A stretch of DNA of 64,000 nucleotides. Origin: Seongchinamella sediminis (GTDB taxonomy: Bacteria; Pseudomonadota; Gammaproteobacteria; Pseudomonadales; Halieaceae). The DNA lies in the NCBI RefSeq assembly GCF_003457605.1, contig NZ_QRAN01000005.1:1-64000 (forward strand). Reading direction: 5' to 3'. Under the pieces are notes generated by a model. It searched no databases, was not told where the DNA came from, and saw only the letters and a list, made by a program, of their open reading frames with translations. The translations under genes and the position numbers were made by a program. Of this stretch, positions 52,394 through 60,882 are shown one piece after another (the stretch's first letter is position 1; every line of letters begins with the position of its first letter).

Positions 52394-53754
52394 GCCTGTT
52401 GCAGGAAGAACGGGAAATCATCCTCAGTAACGAGTACGTGGATCGCTTCGACTTCGCCGAGGTCGCCGAATTCGTCAGCAATGCCAGCAAGGAACTGTTT
52501 ATCTCCCACCACTTTGCCCGCAGGCAGAAGATGCTGGTGCAACCCCGGGGCGGCTTCCCCACCTACCAGCAGCAATATGCCCTGTATGAGTACTTCGTCA
52601 AGGCCAATGTGGACGTGTTACCGCTGACCATCGATTCCAACACCCGCCTCAACGACTACGCCACCGCCAAGAAGATGCTGCGGCTCAGTGAAGAAAACGA
52701 CATGGATATGCTTAACGGCTATCCGCTGGTGACCCACGGCTACCGCACCACGCGCAAGATGATCACCCACTTCGACAAGCCGGTCAGCCTGCGCCACGGT
52801 ACCCCGGACGCCCGCCTGCTGATCGAAACCGCCATTGCCTCCGGTATCTTCGAAATCGAGGGCGGGCCCATCACCTACCTGCTGCCGTACTCCAAGAATT
52901 TCCCGCTGGACAAGGCTTTCCTGTACTGGAAGTACGTGGAACGGGTATGTGCCAACTATTCCCGGCTCAACGAGCCGATTAACCGTGAGTCCTTCGGCCC
53001 GCTCACCGCGACCCTGGTGCCCCCCGCCATCACCATTGTCATCCAGTTGCTGGAGATGCTGTTGTCGCTGGAGGAGGGGGTGAAATCCTTCTCGGTGTCA
53101 TTCGCCCAGCAGGGATCGATGAACCAGGACATTGTTACCGGGGCGGTACTGAAGAAACTGGCCCGCCACTATGCCGCGGAAACCGACTGCGCCGATGCGG
53201 CCATCAACCTGGTCTACCACCAGTGGATGGGGGCGTTCCCCACCAACCAGGATTACGCCGACCAGTTGATCAACCTGTCCACGGTGATCGCCGCCATGGT
53301 GGGTGCTGACAAGATCATCACCAAGACCCGGCAGGAAGCTACCGGCATTCCCACCCGGGAAGCCAACGCCAAGACCGTCGCCGACACCCAGTATTGCCTG
53401 CGTATACTCAATGGCCTGCCGAAGGTGGTCGACGAGGAGGAAGAGGAAATGCTCACCCTGCAGGTGACCTCGATCATGGAGGCGGTGTTCAACGACCCGG
53501 CGGATACCCTGTGGCGCAAGGTATTCAATTCGATCAAGAACGGCGTTATCGATGTGCCGTTTTCACCGCACATCATCAACCAGAATGAAATGATCACCAT
53601 CCGTGACGCCAACAAGAATATCCGCATTATCGAACGGGGCAACGTGCCCATTCCCGATCGTTGCTATGAGTACGACAGGTCTCACTGTGACCTCAGCAAG
53701 GACACCACCAGTATCGTTAACGATATAATCCACGACATAGGCATTATGCAATGA
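52390..53754 (+). CDS. glmE: Glutamate mutase (methylaspartate mutase) large epsilon subunit
   Basis: A 454-residue TIM-barrel subunit, somewhat shorter than the roughly 480 of clostridial GlmE. Matching blocks include LVQPRGGFPTYQQQ, LPLTIDSNTRLNDY, SLRHGTPDARLL, EGGPITYLLPYSKN, NRESFGPLTATLVPP and VYHQWMGAFP, which carry the substrate-binding arginines and active-site tyrosines of the family. The start is GTG 52390, inside the stop of the small-subunit gene, and the end overlaps the MutL-type gene by 4 bases (ATGA at 53751). Coupled translation should give balanced subunits. Confidence 0.93.
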   Translation: MSLLQEEREIILSNEYVDRFDFAEVAEFVSNASKELFISHHFARRQKMLVQPRGGFPTYQQQYALYEYFVKANVDVLPLTIDSNTRLNDYATAKKMLRLSEENDMDMLNGYPLVTHGYRTTRKMITHFDKPVSLRHGTPDARLLIETAIASGIFEIEGGPITYLLPYSKNFPLDKAFLYWKYVERVCANYSRLNEPINRESFGPLTATLVPPAITIVIQLLEMLLSLEEGVKSFSVSFAQQGSMNQDIVTGAVLKKLARHYAAETDCADAAINLVYHQWMGAFPTNQDYADQLINLSTVIAAMVGADKIITKTRQEATGIPTREANAKTVADTQYCLRILNGLPKVVDEEEEEMLTLQVTSIMEAVFNDPADTLWRKVFNSIKNGVIDVPFSPHIINQNEMITIRDANKNIRIIERGNVPIPDRCYEYDRSHCDLSKDTTSIVNDIIHDIGIMQ

Positions 53755-54938
53755 GCGGCGGTGATAACAGGTTGTTGATCGATGTGGGCAGCACCTACAT
53801 CAAGCTGGCATCGCCGGATCTTATCGAGCAGCATTTCCGCGACTTCAACCGCGATATCCTCGATGACCTGCGCAGCAAGTGTGGTGATACACTGGAGCGT
53901 TTCGGCAAGGACGATGTGTACATCTGTTCCTCTGCCAATGGCGGCCTCAGCACCCTGATTATTGGCGTGACCCGGTCGTTTTCCCTCAAGTACGCCACCA
54001 ATATCGCCTTCAATGCCGGCATCAACATCATCGATACCATCCTGTTCCAGGATATCGGGGACTACTCCATTCCCAGTGACCTGATCGATGTGGTGATTAT
54101 TGTCGGCGGCGTTGATTCCCACCGCGGCCTGTTTTCCGCGGCCCTGTACCGCTATCTGGCGCAGTTACGCTATTCCAATATCGTCTTCGTGGGGTCGGCG
54201 CAGGATGCGGCGCAGGTCGAGGAAAAAGTCGAGCAGCTGGTGGTGCTGCCGAATATCATCGACGACCGCCTGCACATTGTGGAAGAGCACCTGAAAGAGT
54301 ACCTGACCAATCTCTACCAGCAGGATATCGAGGGCAAGGAGGACATCAAGAATCTCTACCAGATCACCTCCAACCAGATTTTTTCCACCCCGTATATCGT
54401 CAACCGCGCGCTGCCGCACATCGAGAGCCGGATGACGGTAGCCAACCCCTTTATCCTGCTTGATATTGGCGGCGCCACCACCGACATCCACTACTCCAAG
54501 GACCTGGTGGATGAGAATATCGTTACCGAGAACGAGTACGACCGCCTGGTGTTCAAGCGCCTCGGGGTATACAAGTCGCGCCAGTCGCTGGTGCTCGCCG
54601 CCCAGTCCAACGAGTTCGCGTACGAACTGCTGATGCACCTGGGTGTAACCGAAAATATCTACAATGAGGACAGTGACAAGGCCACCCGCATCCTGATGCA
54701 GCTGGCCATATTCCTGGTGCTGTACAAGACGTCGCCTTATGGCGAGTCCTACATCAGCCTGAAGTTGCTGGCCATCAATTCCATTGTCCTTACCGGCGGT
54801 ATCACCAAGGTGCTGTCGGTTGAGGAAATCCAGACCATCATCGCGTTCTTTTATCGCAAGATCCTGAGTTCCGACCATAATCCGGTTGCCGTTCTCGACA
54901 GCAACTATGATATCTGGACCCTGGGCACAAAGGTGTAA
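53751..54938 (+). CDS. glmL: MutL/GlmL-type glutamate mutase partner protein (ASKHA fold)
   Basis: A 395-residue protein of the GlmL/MutL group, which accompanies glutamate mutases and is thought to act as a reactivating or chaperone-like ATPase. Two actin-fold phosphate motifs are visible: LLIDVGSTYIKLA at the N terminus and ILLDIGGATTDIHYS near residue 235. VIIVGGVDSHRG and ICSSANGGL are further family blocks. It is somewhat shorter than clostridial forms. It overlaps the large-subunit gene by 4 bases and is followed after 3 bases by the AMP-forming ligase. Despite the name it is unrelated to DNA mismatch repair MutL. Confidence 0.88.
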   Translation: MSGGDNRLLIDVGSTYIKLASPDLIEQHFRDFNRDILDDLRSKCGDTLERFGKDDVYICSSANGGLSTLIIGVTRSFSLKYATNIAFNAGINIIDTILFQDIGDYSIPSDLIDVVIIVGGVDSHRGLFSAALYRYLAQLRYSNIVFVGSAQDAAQVEEKVEQLVVLPNIIDDRLHIVEEHLKEYLTNLYQQDIEGKEDIKNLYQITSNQIFSTPYIVNRALPHIESRMTVANPFILLDIGGATTDIHYSKDLVDENIVTENEYDRLVFKRLGVYKSRQSLVLAAQSNEFAYELLMHLGVTENIYNEDSDKATRILMQLAIFLVLYKTSPYGESYISLKLLAINSIVLTGGITKVLSVEEIQTIIAFFYRKILSSDHNPVAVLDSNYDIWTLGTKV

Positions 54939-54941
54939 GCT

Positions 54942-56510
54942 ATGTCGATCAACTGTATCCGCTCAATTCTCGAAGGCGCTGTCGAAAGCCACGGTGACAA
55001 GACGGCCCTGGTCTTCAACGGCAACCGGATGAGCTACAGCGAGTTGTTCACCCGGGTCAACCAGGTGGCCTGCTACCTGGACGAACTGGGCCTGGCCAAA
55101 AATGCCCGCATCGGGGTGTACTCCAGCAAGGGGATGGACCAGGTCATCGCCATCCTGGCGATACTCTCCACCGATTATGTGCTGGTTCCGCTGACCCGGC
55201 TGCTGAAGCCGGAGCAGGTGGAGTACATTATTAATGATTGCGGCGTGCGCTGTATCATCACCGACCGCATCAAGCTGGAAAGCATCGAGGAAATCGCGTT
55301 CGACGGCAAGGTGATCTCCTACGAAAGCGCCGGCAAGGACGTGGATTCCTTTGAGGAAATCTACAAGTACTACAACAAGCCATACAGCTGCGATATCAGC
55401 GGCCACAACAACGCGGTGATTACCTATTCCTTCGGCCTGACCGGTACCCCCAAGGGTATCGTCATCTCGCACCGCAACCTGATTGACTCGGCGCGGGTGG
55501 TGTCCCAGTACCTCAAGCTGGAAGAGAGCGACGTCATTTCCGGCATCCTGCTGTTCAACCTGGATTACGGCCTCAACCAGATTTTCTGCGCCCTGTACAA
55601 GAAAGCCACGCTGGCGCTGCACCGCTTTATCCTGCCGGAAGACTTTTTCAATCACCTGATCGACGACGAGGTGACCATACTGCCGTTGATGCCGGTGAAT
55701 ATCTCGCAGATGTTCGATGACCCCGGCCAGCGCCTGCCCAGCCCGGAACTGTTCGACAAACTGCGCATAATCACCTCCTCAGGCGGCAATGTGACCGAGC
55801 GGATGATCAATGATTGCGCGCGGGCCTTCCCCCGGGCGCAGTTTTATTCCATGCACGGCCTGACCGAAGCCTTTCGCTCGACCTACCTGGATCCCTCACA
55901 GGTGAGAATCCGCCCCGAATCTATCGGCAAGCCCATTCCCGACGTGGAACTTTATGTGATCAACGAGGAGGGCAGGGAGTGCGCCCCGCGGGAAGTGGGC
56001 GAGCTGATTCACCGCGGTGGCTATATCTACCGGGGCTTCTGGAACGGGCCGGAAGAGAATGCCCAGCGCTTCAAGTCGATAGAAATCCTCAAGGATGTGA
56101 TCGACCTCGAGGGCCAGTTGACCGACGAGATTGTGGTTGCCTCCGGCGACTACGTCTACAAGGACGAGGAGGGCTACTTTTACTTTGTCTCCCGCCACGA
56201 CGACATGATCAAGACCCGCGGCTTCCGGGTATCGCCCTTCGAAATCGAGTCGGTGGTGCGCAAGAACCTGCCGCAGATCGACCAGAGCGCAGTGTTCTCC
56301 ATAGAGAACGAGCAGATCGAGGAAGAAATCGTGCTGGTGTACTCCTCCGCCCACGAGATACCCGAAGAGGAAATCCTGTTCGAGCTGAAACAGCACCTGG
56401 CCTCCTACATGATCCCCAGCAGGATTGTGTACAAAAAATCCCTGCCGCTGGTGCAAAGCGACAAGAACCGGGTCAACAAGGATGCCCTGAAGCAGGAAAT
56501 CACCGCCTGA
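54942..56510 (+). CDS. Stand-alone AMP-forming ligase resembling exosortase-A-associated acyl-CoA ligases
   Basis: A 522-residue adenylate-forming enzyme. The blocks FNLDYGLNQIF, HGLTEAFRSTYLDP, SIGKPIPDVELYVINEEG, ECAPREVGELIHRGG and YFVSRHDDMIKTRGFRVSP recall, from memory, the AMP-ligase family found with exosortase A. Asp208 sits where amino-acid-activating A-domains place the aspartate that binds the substrate amine. The P-loop reads YSFGLTGTPKG (usual TSGSTG altered) and the A10 position is Arg510, with Lys508 nearby, so catalysis may be modified. Being the last gene of the glutamate mutase operon, it may activate 3-methylaspartate; no carrier protein gene is visible. It could also be a CoA ligase. 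Confidence 0.82.
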   Translation: MSINCIRSILEGAVESHGDKTALVFNGNRMSYSELFTRVNQVACYLDELGLAKNARIGVYSSKGMDQVIAILAILSTDYVLVPLTRLLKPEQVEYIINDCGVRCIITDRIKLESIEEIAFDGKVISYESAGKDVDSFEEIYKYYNKPYSCDISGHNNAVITYSFGLTGTPKGIVISHRNLIDSARVVSQYLKLEESDVISGILLFNLDYGLNQIFCALYKKATLALHRFILPEDFFNHLIDDEVTILPLMPVNISQMFDDPGQRLPSPELFDKLRIITSSGGNVTERMINDCARAFPRAQFYSMHGLTEAFRSTYLDPSQVRIRPESIGKPIPDVELYVINEEGRECAPREVGELIHRGGYIYRGFWNGPEENAQRFKSIEILKDVIDLEGQLTDEIVVASGDYVYKDEEGYFYFVSRHDDMIKTRGFRVSPFEIESVVRKNLPQIDQSAVFSIENEQIEEEIVLVYSSAHEIPEEEILFELKQHLASYMIPSRIVYKKSLPLVQSDKNRVNKDALKQEITA

Positions 56511-56582
56511 ACTGCCGCCACGACTGAACGCAATGCCCCGGCGGTGGTCTATCTGTAGTACGGAAGCTGCGGAGGAAACACA

Positions 56583-57161
56583 ATGCGTCAACTCTTGCTT
56601 GCCGGCCTGCTTGCGCTGGCCAGCCTGTCAGCCAGCGCCGGCACCGCGACCGCCTATTTTGCCGGCGGCTGCTTCTGGTGCATGGAGTCCGACTACCAGG
56701 ACAGGGAAGGGGTGATTGATGTGGTCTCCGGCTTTACCGGGGGCACCCTGCCAAACCCGACCTACAAGGGCAATCACGAGGGCTATTTCGAGGCGATCAA
56801 GGTCACCTACGATCCCGCGGTCATCAGCTACCAGCAATTGCTGGACCTGTTCTGGGTGAGTATCGATCCCTTCGATAACGCGGGCCAGTTCTGTGACAAG
56901 GGCTTCAGCTATCGCAGTGCCCTGTTCCCCGCTACCGCCGAGCAGCGGGCGCTGGTGGAACAGTCGCTGGCGGCGGTAGAGGCGCGCTTTCCCGGGCAAA
57001 AGGTCTACACCGAGGTGCGCGACGCCGGCAAGTTCTGGCCGGTGGAGGAGTACCACCAGGATTACTATCTCAAGAACCCCCTGCGCTACAAGTACTACCG
57101 CTGGAACTGCGGCCGGGACCAGCGCGTGGAGGAAATCTGGGGCGAGGATGCCGGGCACTGA
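56583..57161 (+). CDS. msrA: Secreted peptide-methionine (S)-S-oxide reductase MsrA
   Basis: A 192-residue MsrA with a signal peptide (MRQLLLAGLLALASLSASAG), hence periplasmic. The catalytic motif is GGCFWCMES with Cys30, and the conserved GYFEAIKVTYDP, DPFDNAGQFCDKGFSYRSAL and EEYHQDYY segments follow. It repairs methionine-S-sulfoxide in exported proteins. The extra cysteines (Cys33 and the FCDKG cysteine) suit thiol recycling. A GGAGGAAACACA leader precedes ATG 56583. It follows the glutamate mutase operon by 72 bases, with no evident functional tie. Confidence 0.93.
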   Translation: MRQLLLAGLLALASLSASAGTATAYFAGGCFWCMESDYQDREGVIDVVSGFTGGTLPNPTYKGNHEGYFEAIKVTYDPAVISYQQLLDLFWVSIDPFDNAGQFCDKGFSYRSALFPATAEQRALVEQSLAAVEARFPGQKVYTEVRDAGKFWPVEEYHQDYYLKNPLRYKYYRWNCGRDQRVEEIWGEDAGH

Positions 57162-57214
57162 CAGCGGCTGTCACCGGCTCCGCGATCAGGAGCGGTCCGT
57201 GTCGGGTACAGCGC

Positions 57215-57883
57215 CTAGCCAAGCTCTCGCGGCGGGAGGTCCGGTTTGGCGTAGGCCATGCGCTTGTGCAAACGCACCCGGTGGTAGCGGTCCAGCCCTG
57301 ACAGGGCGACGCTGCCGGCGCGCGCAAGGTCCACCGACCCGTCTGCACCCATGCTGGCCTCCGGCAGTTCCACCGCCACGATCTCGCCAATCAGGAAGTG
57401 GGTGCCATTGATCTCCAGTGGATGATGCTCGCGCAGGCGCATGGCCATTTTTATCTGCGCCTCGGCGACCAGCGGCGCGGGGAACTCCGGCCACCACTGC
57501 GGGGTCAGGCCGGTTGCCTCGAACTCACTGGTGTCGCGGGAGTAGCGGGCAGCGGTCTGGTGGGCCTGGGCGACGATGTCGGCGTTGACGTGGTTCAGGC
57601 TGTAGCACTCACTGGCGAGTATGTTGGCGAGGGTATGGCGCTCGTCCCCGCCGGGGCGGATGACCAGCCCGAGCAGGGCCGGGTCCGAGCCCAGGTGAAC
57701 GGCCGAGCTCATTATCGCCAGGTTACAGTGCCCCTCCTGGCTGGCGGTGCCGACCAGGTTGGCCGACTTGAAGCCCGACAGGGAATTGACCAGGGCGGCC
57801 CGCTCCCGGGTCGCCATGGCTTGCAGCTTGTCACTGCTCAGTTTCAGTGTTGCCGGTTTGCGATCTGGATTGTTGTTTGCCAT
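57215..57883 (-). CDS. Flavin reductase-like, FMN-binding protein
   Basis: A 222-residue split-barrel flavoprotein of the flavin reductase-like family. The core ALVNSLSGFKSANLVGTASQ, followed by LALIVIRP-like LLGLVIRPGGDERHTL and SECYSLNHVN, fits the FMN-binding barrel of phenolic monooxygenase or DIM6/NTAB-type reductases. It probably reduces FMN with NAD(P)H or carries tightly bound FMN as a small oxidoreductase. It converges on msrA with a 53-base gap and is divergent from the interrupted deazaflavin-type gene across 143 bases. The partner enzyme is unknown. Confidence 0.82.
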   Translation of the reverse strand: MANNNPDRKPATLKLSSDKLQAMATRERAALVNSLSGFKSANLVGTASQEGHCNLAIMSSAVHLGSDPALLGLVIRPGGDERHTLANILASECYSLNHVNADIVAQAHQTAARYSRDTSEFEATGLTPQWWPEFPAPLVAEAQIKMAMRLREHHPLEINGTHFLIGEIVAVELPEASMGADGSVDLARAGSVALSGLDRYHRVRLHKRMAYAKPDLPPRELG

Positions 57884-58026
57884 GCCGGTTGTACGGACCG
57901 GGCGCGGAGATGGATTGCTCTGGCAGGCGGTTTATAAGGCAGATCCTGGTGCCTGCAGCGGTGCTGCGGATACTCGGCTATAGTGTGAAGTCCCGACATC
58001 GACAGATTGTTAGCAGAGGTAATAAA

Positions 58027-58371
58027 GTGGCTGAATATATCCCCCCAACCCTGGACTGGGTGCGCAAACAGGTGGAGCTTTACGAGGGCAGCGGCGGCAC
58101 CGAAGGCTACCTGCTGGAAGGGACCGATATGCCCTGCATTATCGTCACCCACAAGGGGGCAAAAAGCGGGGCGATACGCAAGATCCCGGTCATGCGGGTG
58201 GCGGTCGATGGCGCTTATGTCCTGATCGGTTCCATGGGTGGCCAGCCGCACAATCCGGCCTGGGTCAACAACCTGCGCGCCCATCCCGATATTACCGTGC
58301 GTGATCGGACTGAGGTGTTCGAGATGCGGGCGCGGGAAGTGACTGACCCGGAGGAAAAAGCCCGGCTCTGA
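58027..58371 (+). CDS. Nitroreductase/deazaflavin-dependent (DUF385) oxidoreductase, truncated by an in-frame TGA
   Basis: GTG 58027 with AGAGG upstream begins a split-barrel protein of the DUF385 group (AEYIPPTLDWVRKQVELYEG, VTHKGAKSGAIRKIPVMRV, GAYVLIGSMGGQPHNPAWVN). It stops after 114 residues at TGA 58369-58371, right after EEKARL. Relatives normally have a tryptophan at this spot (TGG, one base from TGA), and the same frame then continues for 29 codons with the family's own C terminus. The gene is therefore probably a recent nonsense pseudogene, a read-through case, or a sequencing error. In actinobacteria such proteins use F420; the cofactor in proteobacterial members is less clear. Confidence 0.8.
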   Translation: MAEYIPPTLDWVRKQVELYEGSGGTEGYLLEGTDMPCIIVTHKGAKSGAIRKIPVMRVAVDGAYVLIGSMGGQPHNPAWVNNLRAHPDITVRDRTEVFEMRAREVTDPEEKARL

Positions 58372-58461
58372 GCCGCCGGTGTCGAGGCTTATCCGCCCTA
58401 CGATGAGTACCAGGCCAAAACCTCACGGGTCATTCCGGTATTTCTGGCGGAGCCGCGCTGA
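58372..58461 (+). pseudogene. In-frame C-terminal remainder of the interrupted DUF385 gene
   Basis: Directly after the TGA at 58369-58371 the frame stays open for 29 codons and reads AAGVEAYPPYDEYQAKTSRV, then IPVFLAEPR, before a TGA at 58459-58461. YPPYxxYQxKTxRxIPVF is the conserved end of DUF385/deazaflavin-dependent reductases, so this segment once belonged to the upstream gene. It has no start or ribosome site of its own. Confidence 0.85.
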
Positions 58462-58578
58462 ACCTGACGTGGCGCGCAAAATCGACCTGAACATTGATCC
58501 AGTCGCTATGTAATTGGTGCCGGTAGCGTTACGGTTGCCGGGGTTAGCCATGAAATCAATAACTCGGCTGTAAGCATA

Positions 58579-59940
58579 ATGGAAAAATTGGGCGCCCAAG
58601 ACCTGGGCTTTCTGAAAATGGACACGCCCCGCTGCCCTTTTCATGTGGCGGGGCTGATGATCCTCAAGAAACCGGAAAATGCCCCCCGCAATTATATCCG
58701 CGGGGTGGTGGCCAAGTGCGGCCGGCTGAACGAGTTGTGGCCGGTGTTCAACCGCAAATTGCGTGACCCGGATGACCTGTCCGCGGCGGCCTGGGTCGAG
58801 GACGATGACTATATCCCCGAGCGCCATGTGTTCCACTATGCGCTGCCGCAGCCGGGCCGCATGCAGGACCTGGTAACGCTGGCGACCCGGGCCCATGAAC
58901 GCCCCATGGACCGCTCGCGTCCCCTCTGGGAGGTACATGTGGTGGAGGGGCTGGGCAGGGACCGGTTTGCGATTTACTGCAAGGTGCACCATGCCCTGAT
59001 GGATGGTGTCGGCGCAATGAAAATGCTGCAGGGCATGTTCAGTACCTCGCCCCGGGCCCGTCTCGAGTTTTCCCCCAGGGAAGACCACCACGCCACCTCC
59101 CCGAATTCCTCGCTGTTGCGACAACTGGGTACTATTCGCAAGGGGCTGTTGCGGCAGTACCGGGCCATCCCCGAACTGTCCCGCCTGTTGGCGCACATGG
59201 GGGCCGATGCCATCGGCGGGCGTGCGGATGCCATGCGCCTGCCCTTCACCGCCCCGCGGACCCTGTTCAACAATGAACTCGATTCCCGCCGGGCCATTGT
59301 GCTCTGCGAACTGCCGCTGGGGCCGGTCAAGTCCATGGCCCACCAGGCAGGCGGTTCGGTCAACGATGTGCTGCTGGCCATTTGCGGCGGAGCGCTGAGG
59401 GCCTACCTGCTGGAACACAAGGGTCTGCCCCGGAGTTCACTGGTGGCCGGAATGCCGGTATCGCTGAAAACCGGAGCCGCCGGAGCCGGTAACAAACTGA
59501 GCTACATTATGGCCCCCTTCTTCACCAACGAGGCGGACGACCTGAAACGACTGCAGCGGGTGGTCAAGGTCACCTCGAGCGCCAAGGAAGAACTGTCACG
59601 GATCTCCACCACCGCGGCGGAGGACTACTATGCCTTGATCATGGCGCCAACCATCCTGCTGACCCTCACCGGCAACGCCACCCGGGTAAGGCCGGCGATC
59701 AACGCCATTTTCTCCAACGTGCCCGGTAGCCGGAAGAAACTCTACCTGGAAGGCGCGGAACTGGAGTCGATATATCCCCTGTCTATCGTCACCGATGCGA
59801 TGGGCCTGAATATCACCGTACTCAGTCACGCCAACAAGTTGTGCATCGCGATTGCCAGTTGTCCACGGGACCAGCCGGAGGTCGAATCCCTCGGTCCGTT
59901 GCTCAAACAGAGTTACAAGGCGCTCAGGACGGCCATGTAG
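58579..59940 (+). CDS. WS/DGAT family wax ester synthase / diacylglycerol acyltransferase (copy 2)
   Basis: A 453-residue second WS/DGAT. The catalytic HHALMDG motif is at residues 137-143. The N terminus (LGAQDLGFLKMDTPRCPFHV) and late blocks (GGSVNDVLLAICGGALRAYL, FSNVPGSRKKLYLEGA) match the family. It differs clearly in sequence from copy 1 at 5690-7141, so the two are old paralogues, not a recent duplication. Members vary between wax ester and triacylglycerol synthesis and some act poorly in either; which one this does is unknown. It is a single gene. Confidence 0.9.
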   Translation: MEKLGAQDLGFLKMDTPRCPFHVAGLMILKKPENAPRNYIRGVVAKCGRLNELWPVFNRKLRDPDDLSAAAWVEDDDYIPERHVFHYALPQPGRMQDLVTLATRAHERPMDRSRPLWEVHVVEGLGRDRFAIYCKVHHALMDGVGAMKMLQGMFSTSPRARLEFSPREDHHATSPNSSLLRQLGTIRKGLLRQYRAIPELSRLLAHMGADAIGGRADAMRLPFTAPRTLFNNELDSRRAIVLCELPLGPVKSMAHQAGGSVNDVLLAICGGALRAYLLEHKGLPRSSLVAGMPVSLKTGAAGAGNKLSYIMAPFFTNEADDLKRLQRVVKVTSSAKEELSRISTTAAEDYYALIMAPTILLTLTGNATRVRPAINAIFSNVPGSRKKLYLEGAELESIYPLSIVTDAMGLNITVLSHANKLCIAIASCPRDQPEVESLGPLLKQSYKALRTAM

Positions 59941-59979
59941 CGCTCGCCGTGGTATGGCCAATTATGGCGGTAATTCGGC

Positions 59980-59985
59980 TATAAT
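59980..59985 (+). promoter_or_regulatory. Candidate -10 element for the YebC/YeeN-type gene
   Basis: TATAAT lies 25 bases before ATG 60011, followed by a T-run and the ribosome site CAGGAGTAACCC. No consensus -35 is evident 16-18 bases upstream, so only the -10 is called. Confidence 0.45.
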
Positions 59986-60010
59986 CGCGTTTTTTTTGCA
60001 GGAGTAACCC

Positions 60011-60724
60011 ATGGGCAGAGCCTACCAGAACCGCAAGGAATCCATGGCCAAGACCTCGGACCAGAAGGCCCGGGTGTACAGCAAACATGCGCGGGTGATT
60101 TATGTCACCGCTAAGCAGGGCGGGGTGGACCCCGACGGCAACCTGGACCTGCGCTCCGCGATCGAGCGCGCCAAGAAAGACCAGGTGCCGGCCCATGTGA
60201 TCGACAAGGCCATTGATAAAGCCAAGGGCACTGCCGGCGAGGACTTCGCCCCGGCGCGCTACGAGGGCTTTGGCCCCGGCGGCTGCATGGTGATAGTCGA
60301 CTGCCTGACCGATAACCCCAACCGTACCATCGGCGACGTGCGCCAGTGCTTCACCAAGACCAAGGCCAAGATCGGCACCCCGGGCAGCGTCAGCCATTCC
60401 TTCTACCACAGCGCGATCTTCGTATTTGCCGGCGACGACGAGGAGGGCGTGCTGGAAGCGCTGATGCTGGCGGATGTGGATGTCGAGGACATCGAGTGCG
60501 AGGACGGCAAGATCACCGTGTTCGCGCCGCACACCGAGTTTGCCAAGGCCCGCCAGGCGCTTAACGATGCCTTCGGTGAGATCGATTTCGAGGTCGAGGA
60601 AATCCAGTTCATTCCCCGGGAAACCACAGCCATTCCCGCCGAGGACGAGCCCATGTTCGAGAAATTCCTGGATATGCTGCAGGACGTGGAGGACGTGCAG
60701 AAGGTCTACCACAACGTCGGTTGA
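60011..60724 (+). CDS. YebC/PmpR family protein, YeeN-type
   Basis: A 237-residue YebC-family protein. The N terminus [20 protein letters not shown] is that of the YeeN branch rather than the classical MAGHSKW of Yeb[51 protein letters not shown] and [10 protein letters not shown] complete the three-domain fold. Members have been described as DNA-binding regulators and, more recently, as ribosome-associated factors that relieve stalling; which applies here is not known. AGGAG with 7 bases of spacing precedes ATG 60011. It is monocistronic, with a promoter-like sequence just after it for the next gene. Confidence 0.92.
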   Translation: MGRAYQNRKESMAKTSDQKARVYSKHARVIYVTAKQGGVDPDGNLDLRSAIERAKKDQVPAHVIDKAIDKAKGTAGEDFAPARYEGFGPGGCMVIVDCLTDNPNRTIGDVRQCFTKTKAKIGTPGSVSHSFYHSAIFVFAGDDEEGVLEALMLADVDVEDIECEDGKITVFAPHTEFAKARQALNDAFGEIDFEVEEIQFIPRETTAIPAEDEPMFEKFLDMLQDVEDVQKVYHNVG

Positions 60725-60745
60725 GGATTAAAAGCCAGATTTTCC

Positions 60746-60773
60746 CTGACAACGCCTGAAAACCGCCTATACT
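60746..60773 (+). promoter_or_regulatory. Candidate sigma-70 promoter for the subtilase gene
   Basis: CTGACA at 60746-60751 and TATACT at 60768-60773 are separated by 16 bases; each hexamer matches the consensus at 5 of 6 positions. It would start a transcript about 100 bases before the protease start codon, with a short AT-rich inverted repeat in the leader near 60800-60823. Confidence 0.55.
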
Positions 60774-60882
60774 GGTTGGGTAACGCCCGCTAATTATGCC
60801 CTTGTTTTTTCAATAAAAACAGGAACATAGCAAATATGGTGAAGCCCATGCATTTGCCCGACACCACCAGGTAGGGGGAATG

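Noticed and set aside
53751-54938. DNA mismatch-repair MutL
   Set aside because: There is no GHKL ATPase motif; the two actin-fold phosphate loops and the mutase operon context identify the unrelated glutamate mutase partner.
58369-58371. TGA as a selenocysteine codon in the DUF385 gene
   Set aside because: Relatives have Trp here, not Cys, and I see no SECIS-like stem-loop right after the TGA; a nonsense change is simpler.
60800-60823. AT-rich inverted repeat near 60800-60823, possible terminator after the YebC-type gene
   Set aside because: The arms need a bulge and are almost all A/T; it lies downstream of a good promoter for the next gene, so a leader element is more likely.
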